Shown here in pieces: positions 22,601 to 33,873 of a stretch of 64,000 nt of DNA (position 1 is the stretch's first letter; the number at the start of each line of letters is the position of its first letter). The translations under genes and the position numbers were made by a program. Under the pieces are notes generated by a model. That model ran no database searches. It worked only from the letters and a program-made list of their open reading frames with translations, and had not been told where the DNA came from. The stretch is from Zea mays (taxonomy: Eukaryota > Streptophyta > Magnoliopsida > Poales > Poaceae). The DNA lies in assembly GCF_902167145.1 (NCBI RefSeq), contig NC_050099.1:64746942-64810941 (forward strand), written 5' to 3'.

Positions 22601-23547
22601 CGGATGCAGCAGATCTGGTCCAAAAATGTGAAAATTGTCAAAAATGTGCAAGATACCAGAAACAACCTTCGTCGCTAACTCAGTTAATATAGCTAACTTG
22701 GTCATTGCAAAGATGGAGCCTAGATTTGTTGGGCCCACTTCCACCAGCACAAGGCAACTTGAAGTATGTTGTAGTGGCAGTGGAATATTTTTCCAAGTGG
22801 ATTGAGGTGAAGCCCTTGGCCACAATAACTTCGGTTACGATCCAAAAATTCTTCTGGCAGAATATTGTTTGTTGCTCCGGTGTGCCGAAGGCAATAACCA
22901 TGGACAATGGTACACAATTTGATGCCAAAGCATTCAAAGATTTTTGTGACCAGATTGGCACAAAGATCCATTTTGCATCGGTTAGGCATCCGAAGTCAAT
23001 TGGGCTGGTAGAAAGAGCAAATGACATTATAATGATAGGAATAATGAAGTTAATCTTCAATCAGCCCAGAGGAAAGTGGCCAGACGAGCTGATTAAGGTG
23101 GTGTGGAGCCACAACACAACTGCGTCAAGATCAACAGGATTTACACCTTTCAAGCTCCTATTTGGTGACGAAGCTATAACTCCAGAAGAAGCAAAAGCAG
23201 GATCAATAAGAACAATAGCTTCAGCAGAAGACGAAGCTAATTATCAAGTAACAAAAGATACTATAGAAGGGACCAGACTTCAGGCTATAGAGCACATCAA
23301 TAAATATCAGGCCGAAACAATAAAATGGTGTGATAGAAAAGTTCGATTGCAAAATATCAAGCCAGGACATCTGGTGCTTTGGAGAGTGGCCAATCCAGAC
23401 ACAGTGGGCAAATTGCAACTGAAGTGGGAAGGTCCTTTTCTGGTAGTAACTTCGTCAAGGCCCAGTTCTTATAGATTGAAGGATATGGACGGTAACGACA
23501 TACCCAGATCTTGGAATGCGGATGAGCTTCGGCGATACTATGTGTAG
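19605..23547 (+). pseudogene. Tat-lineage pol (protease-RT-RNase H-aRNase H-integrase), decayed
   Basis: Domains in order: aspartic protease with LVDTGSAVD near 19885; RT with CPKDEFPLPR near 20730 and the catalytic YVDDIIV near 20996; classical RNase H (about 21420-21770); archaeal-type RNase H with ILCDGSWG near 21850 and NNIAEYEALLLGL near 21960; integrase His/Cys region (22500-22660) and catalytic core (about 22705-23160); C-terminus to a stop at 23545. It is broken by a frameshift near 19962, one or more lesions at about 21240-21390, and in-frame stops at 20837 (TAG), 21236 (TGA), 21769 (TAG) and 22690 (TAG). All four stops are explained by C-to-T changes on one or other strand. The upstream residues belong to the end of gag. 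Confidence 0.9.
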
Positions 23548-24526
23548 TATGTTGTAATGTTTTCATTTTCTTCTTATGGCACCTTTTCCTTTCAAGAGAG
23601 GAGAAAGGTTTTTAATGGGGCCATAGCTTGTAATTTTTCATTCTTATTTAGCCCTACGAGGGCCAATCCCCCAAAAGATGTAATATGTAAAATCTGAGCA
23701 TGCACCATCGAGTGCAAAAAGAAAAACAGGGAGAAGCTCAAAAGACATCCCCAAGGGGATGCTGAGCATGACGAAACTACAAAAAGCCGTTCCTAAGGGA
23801 GCGCAGCATAAGTTTTCTACTCAAATGTCGTTCCTAAGGGAATGCAGAGCCAACATTGATGAAGCTACAAAAAGTCGTTCCTAAGGGAGCGCAGTGTAAG
23901 TTTTCTGCTCAAAAGTCGTTCCAAAGGGAATGCAGAGCCAAATACCGCCGAAATATAAGGCGAAGAAGTTCAAAAGTCGTTCCTGAGGGGATGCAGAACT
24001 TATACCACCGAAATAGAAGGTGAAGAAGCTCAAAAGTCGTTCCTAAGAGGATGCAGAGCTTAAGACTCAAAAGTCGTTCCTAAGGGGATGCAGAGTCTGG
24101 GTGTGGCTTCGTGTGTGTGTTTGGACATTCATTTGCACGTTACATTACATCATTCATTGCATTCATACACATTCATGTAGACATTCGTAGGATCATCATC
24201 ATCATAACATAAAGCACAAACAGATAATTCAGCTTTGATAGCAATGCTTCGATGAGCATGAAGAAGCATGTTATGCTTCGTTGTGTACGAAAAGAAGGGA
24301 AGGTGTTTTTCGCCTTCGGCTCAGAAGATATAAGTTTCGTCCACAACAAAGAAATTTACACATGGAAGGAAAGGTAAAAATATATTACAAGGTATGGACA
24401 AATATAAAGAGTAATGTTCAATTCTCGATTACATTGTCTTTACAGAGATAATACAAATGCCTCAAGATCTATGTAGGCAGGACTAGAAAACAGCTTCGGT
24501 GGCCCTTCGGAATCTGTTTCGGATTA
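23548..24526 (+). repeat. Non-coding region with GTCGTTCCTAAGGGA repeats
   Basis: After pol, seven copies of AAAAGTCGTTCCTAAGGGA(A/G) recur near 23788, 23829, 23876, 23917, 23977, 24037 and 24073 at irregular 37-61-bp spacing. Each is an imperfect palindrome (TTCC/GGGAA). From about 24120 to 24526 I see nothing else except the start of the antisense gene's 3' end. Confidence 0.75.
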
Positions 24527-27482
24527 TTAATCTTCGGCATCATCATCCTACACATGACAAAGTTGTATAAGGTATAAAGTAAATCACAAGAAAATGTGAG
24601 CAACAGGTATAAGTTTCATACCGGCTTAAGTAAGCTTCGGGCCTCATCACCAGCCAAATCTCGACCACCCTTCGCCCAAATTTGTGTTATAAATCTGCTT
24701 CCTATGCTTTGGGCTTCACCGGGAATATCAACCAAATATGTCGAAGATAGGTTGAAGGTAGGTCTATTCACTATCTTCGCGTGCGTACAACCAACTTTCA
24801 AAAATGTTGCAGCAATGCCGCGAGAAGCTAGCAGGGCGCAGAAGTCACCATGCCCCGCTATTACTTCGTTAAGTGCCTCAACTTCGCCTTCAATGTGTTC
24901 GAAGGTGCTTGATATGTTTTCGGCCGAAGGAGTAAACTTTTCAGCACTAGCTCCAACTGAGTTGAAAACCTTTTTTAATCACTGTACGCAGCGGTTGCCG
25001 AAAGTCAGACATATGTCCCGAAGCTCCTTCAAAGATTGCTTCAGCTTCGTATTTTCGGTAGCTTCGGCTTCATACTTTGTGTGCAAGTTTTTTCTCTCCT
25101 GTTCAAAATTCTCTGATTTTTGCAGGAGTTCCCTGTTTAATCTAACATTTTCGGCTTGCGCTTCTGCAAGGGAACCTTTCAGTGCTTGGAGTAGGAAATC
25201 TTTCTTTTCAAGAGAAGCTTCGTATTCTTTGATTTTGCTCTCTAAACCCTCAATTATAATTTCGTTCTTTTTATCCTCGAGGTCCTGTTGCATTTGCAGC
25301 GCTTTGCTTAGCAGCATACTCTGTACAAAATACACCTTCATCAGCAAACTTTGTCGTAAAAATAAAAATAAAAAGTTGCTTTACCATAAGAATTTTACCT
25401 TAAAGTTGGAATAGAACAAACTACCGACGATATGTTGTCGTCGGTAGCTGCTAATGTCGGCTTCGAGCTTCGGAAAACAGCATTCTTTGATAGAGTGTCG
25501 ATTACCTTCGCCCCGGTACCATCGCGAACACATCGCAAGGCCTCTTCATCGATTCCACCAAAGAGCATGGCTCCTGGCTGGTAGCCACAAGAAATGCCAT
25601 ATTCATGTAGCTCCTTCTTTTCGTCCTCAGATAGTTCATGTCCAACCAAGTTCCGAAGATCGAAACCTTTTTCTTCCAAGGCAGCCTCGACAATTTTTTC
25701 CCTTTGTCAGGCACTGGGGCCATGACCTGTTCTACAGCTGCAACTGTTTCTTCTGTAGGCATATCCAATAGCAATTTATCAATTCTAGATAGTGTGCTAT
25801 CCAAGTTGGCAGCTTCGGAGGTAGCTGCAGCTTCGGTCGATATGTTTACTTCGGCAGCGGCCTCGACGCCTGCAGTAGGCACTATCTTAGACGCCGAGGT
25901 CGGTGGTGGCGTCTTTTCAATGGCTTGCATTACTCTACCAATTCTTCGCTTCTTCAGCCCATCTGCCTTCTTTGCAGCCAAAGGTTCTTCTTTCTTCTGA
26001 AAAAGCTTCGTCAGTTCCGGTCCCAGAGGGCTTAGCAGCTTGATAGGTAGAGATTCAGTCATTACCTTTAAAATCTCTTCTACTTCGGTAGTAGGAGGTG
26101 TTGAAGGAGTTTCCTCTTCTACCTCAGTCATCTTCGGCTCTAGAGTTGCAGCTTTTCTTTTCTTCAAAACCGTCACCTTCGGCTCAGGACTGGATTTGCT
26201 CTTCTTTAAATTTTTCTCATCTTCCTTCACCATTCTGGCAGCTTGTCTGCTCAGAACACTAACAATCCTTTTCCTTTTCAATCCTTCGGCACCCTTGTTG
26301 AGTTACTCGTAATCAGGATATTCAAATTTTAGAGCATCCATTACCCGGTTTAACCTTCGTTTTGGCCGGGTGCCGAAGGCTGCTGTCATTAATTGGTCTT
26401 CTCTTTTGGTGTAGTTCCCCAAAATCTCATTACACATAGTTTCAATCATTTCCAACCACTCTTAGCAAGGTTGCTTGAACTGTTTTTCAAATTTGAACTT
26501 ATAAGGTAGTTGAACAAGTTCATATTTTTTTCTTAGTTCCCTTCATCTTTGGCATCACCCAATCACTGGACATTGGGTACGTCCGGTTGGCTAAGTACTC
26601 CTGCACTAAGTCTCTGGTGCTGATCTGTTTAGCCACTACTCTGAATTCTACCTTGGCCAACTAGCATGCTGACCCTATCTGCATGTTGCATAGGGGTTTG
26701 GTCATTCCGAAGCTTAAAGTTAGCGGGCTCATGACCATCGTCATCAGTTTCCCCCTCTTCTTCTCATCGGCCTTGATATAGAACCATTCACTCTTCCAGT
26801 CGGTTGGCCATTTGATGCGATAGCTGAGTACCGGAGCCTTCGTATCCTTGCGATACGCAAAATTGTACCAGCCAAAATTTTCATGTAGACCGTCTGCCCT
26901 GGCCTTGGTCTGGTAGTGCAACTCGTGCACTCGGCAAAATGCTTCGGCATCTGGGCTCATCCCTTTGCTTCGGAGGGCCCAGATGAAGACACTAAGCCTA
27001 ACAATGGCGTTAGGGGTAAGCTGATGGAGATATATTTCAAAAAAATTTAAGACTTCCCCTATCATCTCATTCAGAGGAAGCTGAAGTCCCGCTCTAAAAA
27101 AACTCTTGAAGACTACCACTTCATCATCCTTCGGCGCTAGGGTGGTTTCTTCTCCGGCAAATCAAACAAGTTTCCTTTCAGCTTCGCCAAAGTAGCTAAA
27201 CTTCATCATCATCGGCATGTCAGCTTCAGACACAGTAGACTTTTCGAAATCTAGATGGCTCGACTTTGATGGGGACAAAATATTGTAATCCTCTTCGTCC
27301 TCTTCAATATCTTTTTCAGCAATGGCATGTTCAACTTCGGCAACAGGGGCACCTTCATCAGTAGTTCCCTCTGTTACAACTAAACCGGATTGTCTCATGA
27401 TTTCGGAAAAAGGAGCTGTCTTGGTGGCCTCGGTCTCCTCTCCTTCACGAGTCACCCTTGCAGTCGAGCGTACTCTGGCCAT
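24527..27482 (-). pseudogene. Antisense gene of left Tat element (putative gypsy-type transposon family, PF04195-like), decayed
   Basis: Read on the minus strand from ATG at 27482 (MARVRSTARV). The parts are an acidic N-terminus, a globular domain (27119-26661) with LPLNEMIGEVLNFFEIYLHQ and HENFGWYNFAY typical of the PF04195 family, a Lys/Glu/Thr-rich linker (26281-25502), and a coiled coil (25347-24979) with heptad-like Leu/Glu. It looks spliced: donor AAG|GTAAAA near 25399 with acceptor TTTTGTACAG near 25335, and donor CCG|GTATGA near 24620 with acceptor GTGTAG before a final exon encoding DDDAED and a stop at 24527-24529. A stop at 27162-27164, a frameshift near 25690 and stops around 26300-26640 disable it. 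Function is unknown; such antisense genes are a known habit of Tat-lineage elements. Confidence 0.75.
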
Positions 27483-27945
27483 CTGATGGTTTTTTTGCAA
27501 TCTTTACGAAGTTGATGATTTTTGCAGTTTTGACGAAACTCTCTTTTTTACGAAGTTAACTCTAAATGATGATGTTCGCTTGAGAGTGCAGTGAAAAAGC
27601 TTCAGCTATGTTTAAATTTTTTAACAGCACAACAGTGCAATGGCAATGAATGTTGTGGTAACTCCACACCTACCCGTTTGTTTATATAGTGCTGCAGGTG
27701 GGAAGGTGAACCGCCAAATCGTCCGCACCCGCTGAACGGTGGACCACTCGGCGCCTGGAAGGTGAATCGCCAGATCGCTTGTATCCGCTGAGCGGTGGGC
27801 CACCCGGCGCTTGGAATTTTTTAATCGTTTCTCGGCAACGAGGTCAAGGAAGATGTTTTTCGAACCTTCGGCGTACCGAAGCCTTTGAGATTTTTCGCGG
27901 ATCGAGCTCGTTACGAAAAACGGTCTAGCACCGCGAAGGGGCTAC

Positions 27946-28560
27946 GGTTGGGGGTCTGCTTCTTCACCGAAGGTCCTCCAAGCAAAGACACCTTTAGCAG
28001 TATGATATATGACATAGCATGAAGGTACAAGCCGAAGCTATAATCCAGAGCTTCGGTATAATGACGTGCCCTGAGACGAAGGTCTGCACCGACTTAAAGA
28101 GGAAAAGACCGATCAATCCTTGATAATTTGTGTCACGCTCATAGTTATCAAGGACATGAGTGTAATTTCGACCGGGCTGCGTCCCGTGCCTATAAATAGA
28201 TGAACAGTAACCATGTACTGTTCACGCTGACTTGTATTCACTCGCTCGTCACACTTGGATTCTTACCTTTTGTCAAGCCGAAGGTATATATGTAATTCAG
28301 TATTGATCGTGTTTATTCATGATAATATAATAAAAATATCCTGATGATGTCATATGATTATCCGTGCTATTTCCCATGTTTCATAAGCTTCTACTTTCAT
28401 TATGATATACTGAGATTATGAAGGTACGTCCTTCATAACCTTCGTCTGAAGATCATTATATTCTAAGAGAGATAAGGTTTCGAAGGACGAAGGTCTTTAA
28501 CCATTAACATTCTATGTTGCCTTGTTCTTAACTCATAGCATTTGAGAACAAGTCCCAAAA
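27946..28560 (+). repeat. 3' LTR of left Tat element
   Basis: 615 bp. The first base is mutated (GGTTGGGG against TGTTGGGG) and it ends CCCAAAA before the AGGTC duplication. The polypurine tract GAAGGGGCTAC precedes it at about 27935-27945. TATA box at 28191-28198. Confidence 0.9.
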
Positions 28561-28565
28561 AGGTC

Positions 28566-29740
28566 TATTATTTTATTTAGTTTTTTTAATTAGTTGGTTT
28601 GTATTTGTTGCAAATAGATATATGCATGATCCAGTTTTTTCTAATATATTTTTGAAGACTTCAAAATCTAATTATAAAAAATAGTTTAGCAACTTGATAC
28701 TCTCATCTTGTATGGTTAAAGAAGTTTTATTGATCTTTTAAAATTTTGGAATTAGATGGTTTGCCTTTAATTGTATGCAAATATATATGCATGAACTTCA
28801 TCACCGTATATTTTATGGATTGTGTGTGTCTTGTATAATTGTTGTGTTCTTAAACATATAAATGCTTTAGACAAAATGTTAGTTAATATATTTTATGGAA
28901 GAGTTGAAATATTATTATATGTAGTTCTCTACATATTTTAGGCTATATCGTGTAGGGATGGTGCTACCATTTTTAAGAAAATATTAAAGATTTCACACAT
29001 CTAATTGTGGAAAAATGACGTTAGCAACTTGATCTTTTAAGTGAGGAGTGAAATAGGAAGTGGTAGGAACAAATTTGAGAGAGAGATATGAATGAACCTT
29101 TTGCACCCTTAGTTGCTCCTATAGATTTTGAATGATAAGGTATTGCTCCGTGCAATGTTGTCAGCTACTAGTACCACTTGAATTCTAAGAGGAAGATCCT
29201 CTCTACGATCAAACATCTCTCAATTCGATTAGCCTGGTGAATATAGAGTAACTTCAATGTAAATTTTAGTTAAAAATACTAACAAAAACTAAGAAATTAT
29301 CAACTCACTATCCATGCAATTGTCCACCACCACTAGCATGCACCGCCACCGAATCAATCTTTCCATGCCACCAATTAACGTCATCGCAATGACGTCGAAC
29401 CATGTCCTACCCATATTGCTCCTACAATTAAGAAAACAAATCTAGAATTAAATGTTTCAAGACTAATTCTAAATTGTGAACAACTCAACAATCATTCGGA
29501 TGCCTGCTGGTTGCAAAGGACCTCAAGCAGCCCTTGGTCTGATCCCCTATGACCCTAGATGTACACATCAATAGGAGTTGACTTAACACCAGTTTGAGCT
29601 TCGTATATATAGCAATTAGTAACAAAAATATAAAACATGTTCTTAAAATAGTATTTGACATATCTCACCATTCGTCGAGCCATATGTATGTACCCATCAC
29701 CGCCAAGCACATGCTTCCCACCCTTAGGGCCTTTTTAGTA
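28566..29740. other. AT-rich intergenic with a diverged tandem repeat; possible minus-strand exon relics
   Basis: The string TAATTATAAAAAA..GTTAGCAA.TTGA recurs at about 18890, 28670 and 28995 (the first copy is now split off by the Tat insertion). This is three diverged copies of one unit. On the minus strand between 29740 and 29300, short open stretches are separated by intron-like sequence (for example GGKHVLGGDGYIHMARRM near 29700). I do not recognise a gene. Confidence 0.35.
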
Positions 29741-30029
29741 ATGCGGCCTACAAAAGTGGAAGTTGTACAATTGTGGCCTTCCCCTAAACCAGTCAAAGAG
29801 AATCGTAGCTTTTTGGGGTTAGCAGGCTACTATAGGAAGTTTGTAAAAAACTTTGGCCTGTTGAGTCATCCATTAACCAATCTTCTGGAAAAGGGCAAGT
29901 TTTTGTATGGCAAGATGAACAGGAACAAACTTTACTGCTCTAAAACAAGCCTTAGTTTCTGCTCCGATGTTAGCTCTTCTAGACTTCACAAACCCTTTTG
30001 AAATTGAAAGAGATGACAATGATAAAGGG
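29741..30029 (+). pseudogene. Chromodomain gypsy (Reina-like) pol fragment, left piece
   Basis: Encodes the end of RT and the start of RNase H (FLGLAGYYRKFVKNFG, then a DFTNPFEIE stretch in another frame). The reading resumes exactly at 44264 after Sirevirus A, sharing AAGGG. Everything upstream (LTR, gag, protease, most of RT) is missing, so the element is 5'-truncated at about 29741. Confidence 0.8.
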
Positions 30030-31243
30030 TGAAAGGGGAACAAGGTTAACATTTTCCCACAATTAATTTTGGTGGTTGAATGCCCAACACAAATATATGG
30101 ACTAACTAGTTTGCTCTAGAATACATGTTCTACAGGTGCAAAAAGGTTCAATACAAACCAACAAATATTCAAGTTAGAGATCCAATTTGAAGGAGCAAAA
30201 GAAACCAAGTGTACTCTGGTCTGGCGCACCGGACAGTGTCCGGTGCACCAGGCCCGTATAGGGCTGAACCAGCCACTCTCGGGTTTCAGCAGGCGCGCTC
30301 CGCTATAATTCACCGGACTGTCCGGTGTGCCACCGGACTGTTCGGTGTGCCAGCGGAGCAACGACTAACTCGCGCAACGGTCGACTGCAAAAGCTGATAA
30401 CAGATGAACAGTGAAGAACAGTGCGTGTAGAGTTAGAGCAACAAAGTTAGAGGCGCACTGGACAGTGAACAGGACCTGTCTGTTGTGGCGCCGGACTGTC
30501 CGGTGCCACAAGAAGACAATGGCGCCAACGGTCGACTGCTCCCGAACCCTAATGGTTGGGTGACATGACGGCGCACCAGACAGTGAACAGGACCTATCCG
30601 ATGGCGCACCGGACTGTTCGGTGCGCCCATCGCCAGCAGCCTTCCCCAACGGCTTCTTGGTGGTTAAAGGCTATAAATACCCCCCAACCACCACAACTCC
30701 AAGCATCCAAGTTTTCTGAAGTTCTCATTCAATACAAGAGCTAGTGCATTCACTCCTAGACACAATTCAAAAGATCAAAGCCTCTCCAAGTCCCAAATTC
30801 ATTCCAACCACCTAGTGACTTGAGGGAGTGTGTGTTCGTGTTCATTTGCACTCTTGTTGCTTGAATCGCTTTCTTCCTTCCTCATTCTTGTTCTGAAGTG
30901 ACTTGTAATCAAAGCAAGAGACACCTAAGTGTGTGGTGGTCCTTGTGGGGTCTAAGTGACCCGTTTGATTAAGGAGAAAGCTCACTCGGTCTAAGTGACC
31001 GTTTGAGAGAGGGAAAGGGTTGAAATAGACCCGATCTTTGTGACCTCCTCAACAGGGACTAGGTTCTTTAGAACCAAACCTAGGTAAAACAAATCATCGT
31101 GTTCATTCGCTTGATTTCCATTTGATTTGTTTCCCCTCTCTCCTGGATTTGATTTAAGTTCTAACGCTAACCCCGGCTTGTAGTGTGTGTTTAAAGTTGT
31201 AAATTTCAGATTACGCCTATTCACCCCCTCTAGGTGACTTTCA
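30030..31243 (+). repeat. 5' LTR of Sirevirus A
   Basis: 1214 bp, TGAAAGGGG to GACTTTCA. Contains CACCGGAC/GTCCGGTG palindromes (from about 30225), and TATAAATA at 30672-30679. It ends two bases before the primer site. Confidence 0.92.
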
Positions 31244-31245
31244 AT

Positions 31246-31257
31246 TGGTACCAGAGC
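31246..31257 (+). other. Primer binding site (tRNA-iMet type) of Sirevirus A
   Basis: TGGTACCAGAGC, one mismatch from the usual TGGTATCAGAGC, directly after the 5' LTR. Confidence 0.85.
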
Positions 31258-31291
31258 TTGGTGCTTCATTAGAGTCTAACAACTCGAAGTG

Positions 31292-33867
31292 ATGTCGGGA
31301 GATCACGCCAAGAGGGAGATCGTGACCGGCGACAAGCCCGCAAGCTCGGGGAGAACCCTCTCAAGGGAGTCCGGCCACAAGCATAAGGAGGAATCCTCTT
31401 CCTCCAACAAGATGCATCAGAAGGGTGATAAGAAGAAGAAGATGAAGAAGGTGTTCTACTACGAGACCGACTCTTCGTCACCCTCCACCTCATCAAGCTC
31501 CGACTTGTCCGTCGCTTCTAAGCGCCATGAGCGCAAGAAGTATAGTAAGATGCCACTTCGTTATCCCCGTATTTCAAAGCGCACTCCTTTACTTTCTGTT
31601 CCCTTAGGCAAACCACCATATTTTGATGGTGAAGATTATTGTATGTGGAGTGATAAAATGAGGCATCACCTAACCTCACTCCACGAAAGTATTTGGGATA
31701 TAGTTGAATTTGGAGCGCATGTACCACAAGTGGAGGATAAGGACTATGACTCGGACGAAGCCGCCCAAATTCAACACTTTAACTCCTAAGCCACGTCTAT
31801 ACTCCTCGCCTCCTTATGTCGAGAGGAGTATAACAAGGTGCAAGGGTTAAAGAGCACCAAAGAAATTTGGGACGTCCTCAAGACCGCGCATGAAGGGGAC
31901 GAGGTGACCAAAATAACCAAGCGGGAGACGATCGAGGGGGAGCTCGGTCGATTCGTCCTCAACAAAGAAGAAGAGCCGCAAGCAATGTACAACCGGCTAA
32001 AAACCATGGTGAACCAAGTGCGCAACCTCGGGAGCACCAAGTGGGATGACCATGAAATGGTCAAGGTTATTCTAAGATCCCTTGTTTTTTGTAATCCTAC
32101 TCAAGTACAATTAATTCGTGGGGATCCTAGATATAAACTAATGTCTCGCGAGAAAGTTATTGGCAAGTTTGTGAGCTTTGAACTTATGATCAAAGACTCC
32201 AAACACATTGTCAACTTGGAGCAAGGAGCCACCTCCACACCCGAGGTGCAACCCGTCGCATTCAAGGCGACGGAAGAAGAGAAGAGGGAGTCTACACCAA
32301 GTAGGCTTCCAATCGACGCCTCTAAGCTCTACAACAAGGAGATGGCGCTCATCATCAAGAGCTTCCGCCAAATCCTCAAGCACAGAAGGGGGAAGGACTA
32401 CAAACCCCGCTCCAAAAGGGTGTGCTACAAATGTGGTAAGCCCGGTCATTTCATTGTTAAATGTCCAATGTCAAGTGAAAGTGACAGGGACGACCACAAG
32501 AAGGGGAAGAAGAAGGATAAGAAGAGGTACTACAAAAGGAAGGGCGGCGATGCCCACGTGTGTCAGGAATGGGACTCCGACGAGAGCTCCATCGACTCCT
32601 CCTCCGACGAAGATGCCGCCAACATCGCCGTCAACAAAGGACTCCTCTTCCCCAACATCGGCCACAAATGTTTCATGGCTAAGGACGGCAAGAAAAAGAA
32701 GGTACAATCTAGAGCCACCCCCAAATATACAACATCTAGTGATGAGGGTAGCTCTAGTGAAGATGAAGATGATTTTCTTACTCTTTTTGCCAACCTCAAC
32801 ATGGAACAAAAGAAAAAAAAATTAAATGAATTAATATAAGCAATTCATGAGAAGGATGATCTCTTGGAAAGCCAAGAGGACTTCCTTATTAAAGAAAACA
32901 AAAAACATGTTAAATTGAAAAATTCTTATGCTCAGGAAGTAGAAAAATGTGAAAACCTAACCAAAGAGCTTAGCATTTGTCATGACTCTATTTCAAACCT
33001 CAGAACTGAGAATGTAGTTTAATTTCTAAGGTTGAAAAGTTAAATGTTTGTAATGATTCAATTTCCAGTCTTAGAAATGAGAATGCTAGTTTGGTTTCTA
33101 AGATTAACGAATTGAATGTTTGCAATGATTCTATTTCATGTCTTAGAAATGAGAATGCTATTTTAAATGCTAAGATTGAGGAATTAAAAACATGCAAACA
33201 ATCTACATCTACTGTTGATTATGCCTCTGTTTGTACTAGATGTAAAGATGTTAATGTAGAAGCTGTTGATGATCACCTTGCTATGATTAAACAACAAAAT
33301 GATCACATAGCTAAATTAACTGCAAAAATTAATGAGCATGAAATTGAAAATGAAAAGTTTAATTTTGCTAGAAGCATGCTCTATAATGGGAGACCCCCTA
33401 GCATTAAGGATGGCATTGGTTTCCAACAGGGAAGCAATGTCAAGCTTAATGCCCCTAAAAGATTGTCTAATTTTGTAAAGGGCAAAGCTCCCATGGTTCA
33501 GGATAACGAGGGTTACATTTTATATCCTGCTAACTATCCTGAGCATAAAATTAGTAAGATTCATGCTAGTAAACCTCATAATGTTTCTCACCATGCATTC
33601 ATATATAAAAATGAGGCTTCTAGCTCTAGGCATTATACACATGTTAAAATGCCTAAAAAGAAAACCCCTGCTGCATCAAATGAGCACAACATTTCATTAA
33701 AGACTTTTGATGCATCATATGTGCTTACTAACAAATCAGGCAAAGTAGTTGCCAAATATGTTGGGGGCAAACACAAGAGTTCAAAGACTTGTGTTTGGGT
33801 AGCCAAGGTGCTTGTTTCTAACATGAAAGGACCCAAGACTGTTTGGGTACCTAAGAACAAGGCCTAA
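31292..33867 (+). pseudogene. Sirevirus A gag, disrupted
   Basis: Begins MSGDHAKREIV. It has the UBN2-type gag domain (FDGEDYCMWSDKM near 31620) and a CCHC zinc knuckle CYKCGKPGHFIVKC near 32422, then Ser/Asp-rich and coiled-coil parts. Lesions: an in-frame TAA at 31787 (expected Gln), a TAA at 32837, and a frameshift near 33015. The frame ends VPKNKA at a TAA (33865-33867), which is also the gag end in Sirevirus B. Confidence 0.88.
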
Positions 33868-33873
33868 ATTGTT

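Larger units (their letters stand above)
18942..28560 (+). mobile_element. Tat-lineage Ty3/gypsy LTR retrotransposon lacking gag (Grande-like)
   Basis: The element is bounded by LTRs and by exact AGGTC duplications at 18937-18941 and 28561-28565. Plus-strand pol carries protease, RT, RNase H, a second archaeal-type RNase H and integrase. The second RNase H plus an antisense gene between pol and the 3' LTR marks the Tat lineage. The usual gag (capsid and zinc knuckle) is missing: the 5' LTR is followed almost at once by the gag/protease junction. I infer a deletion of 2 to 4 kb. The subfamily name is tentative. Confidence 0.88.

Noticed and set aside
24596..26312. Plus-strand frames (272, 105, 120 and 90 aa) after Tat pol
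   Set aside because: They are shadows of the minus-strand antisense gene, whose blocks show a recognisable domain and coiled coil.
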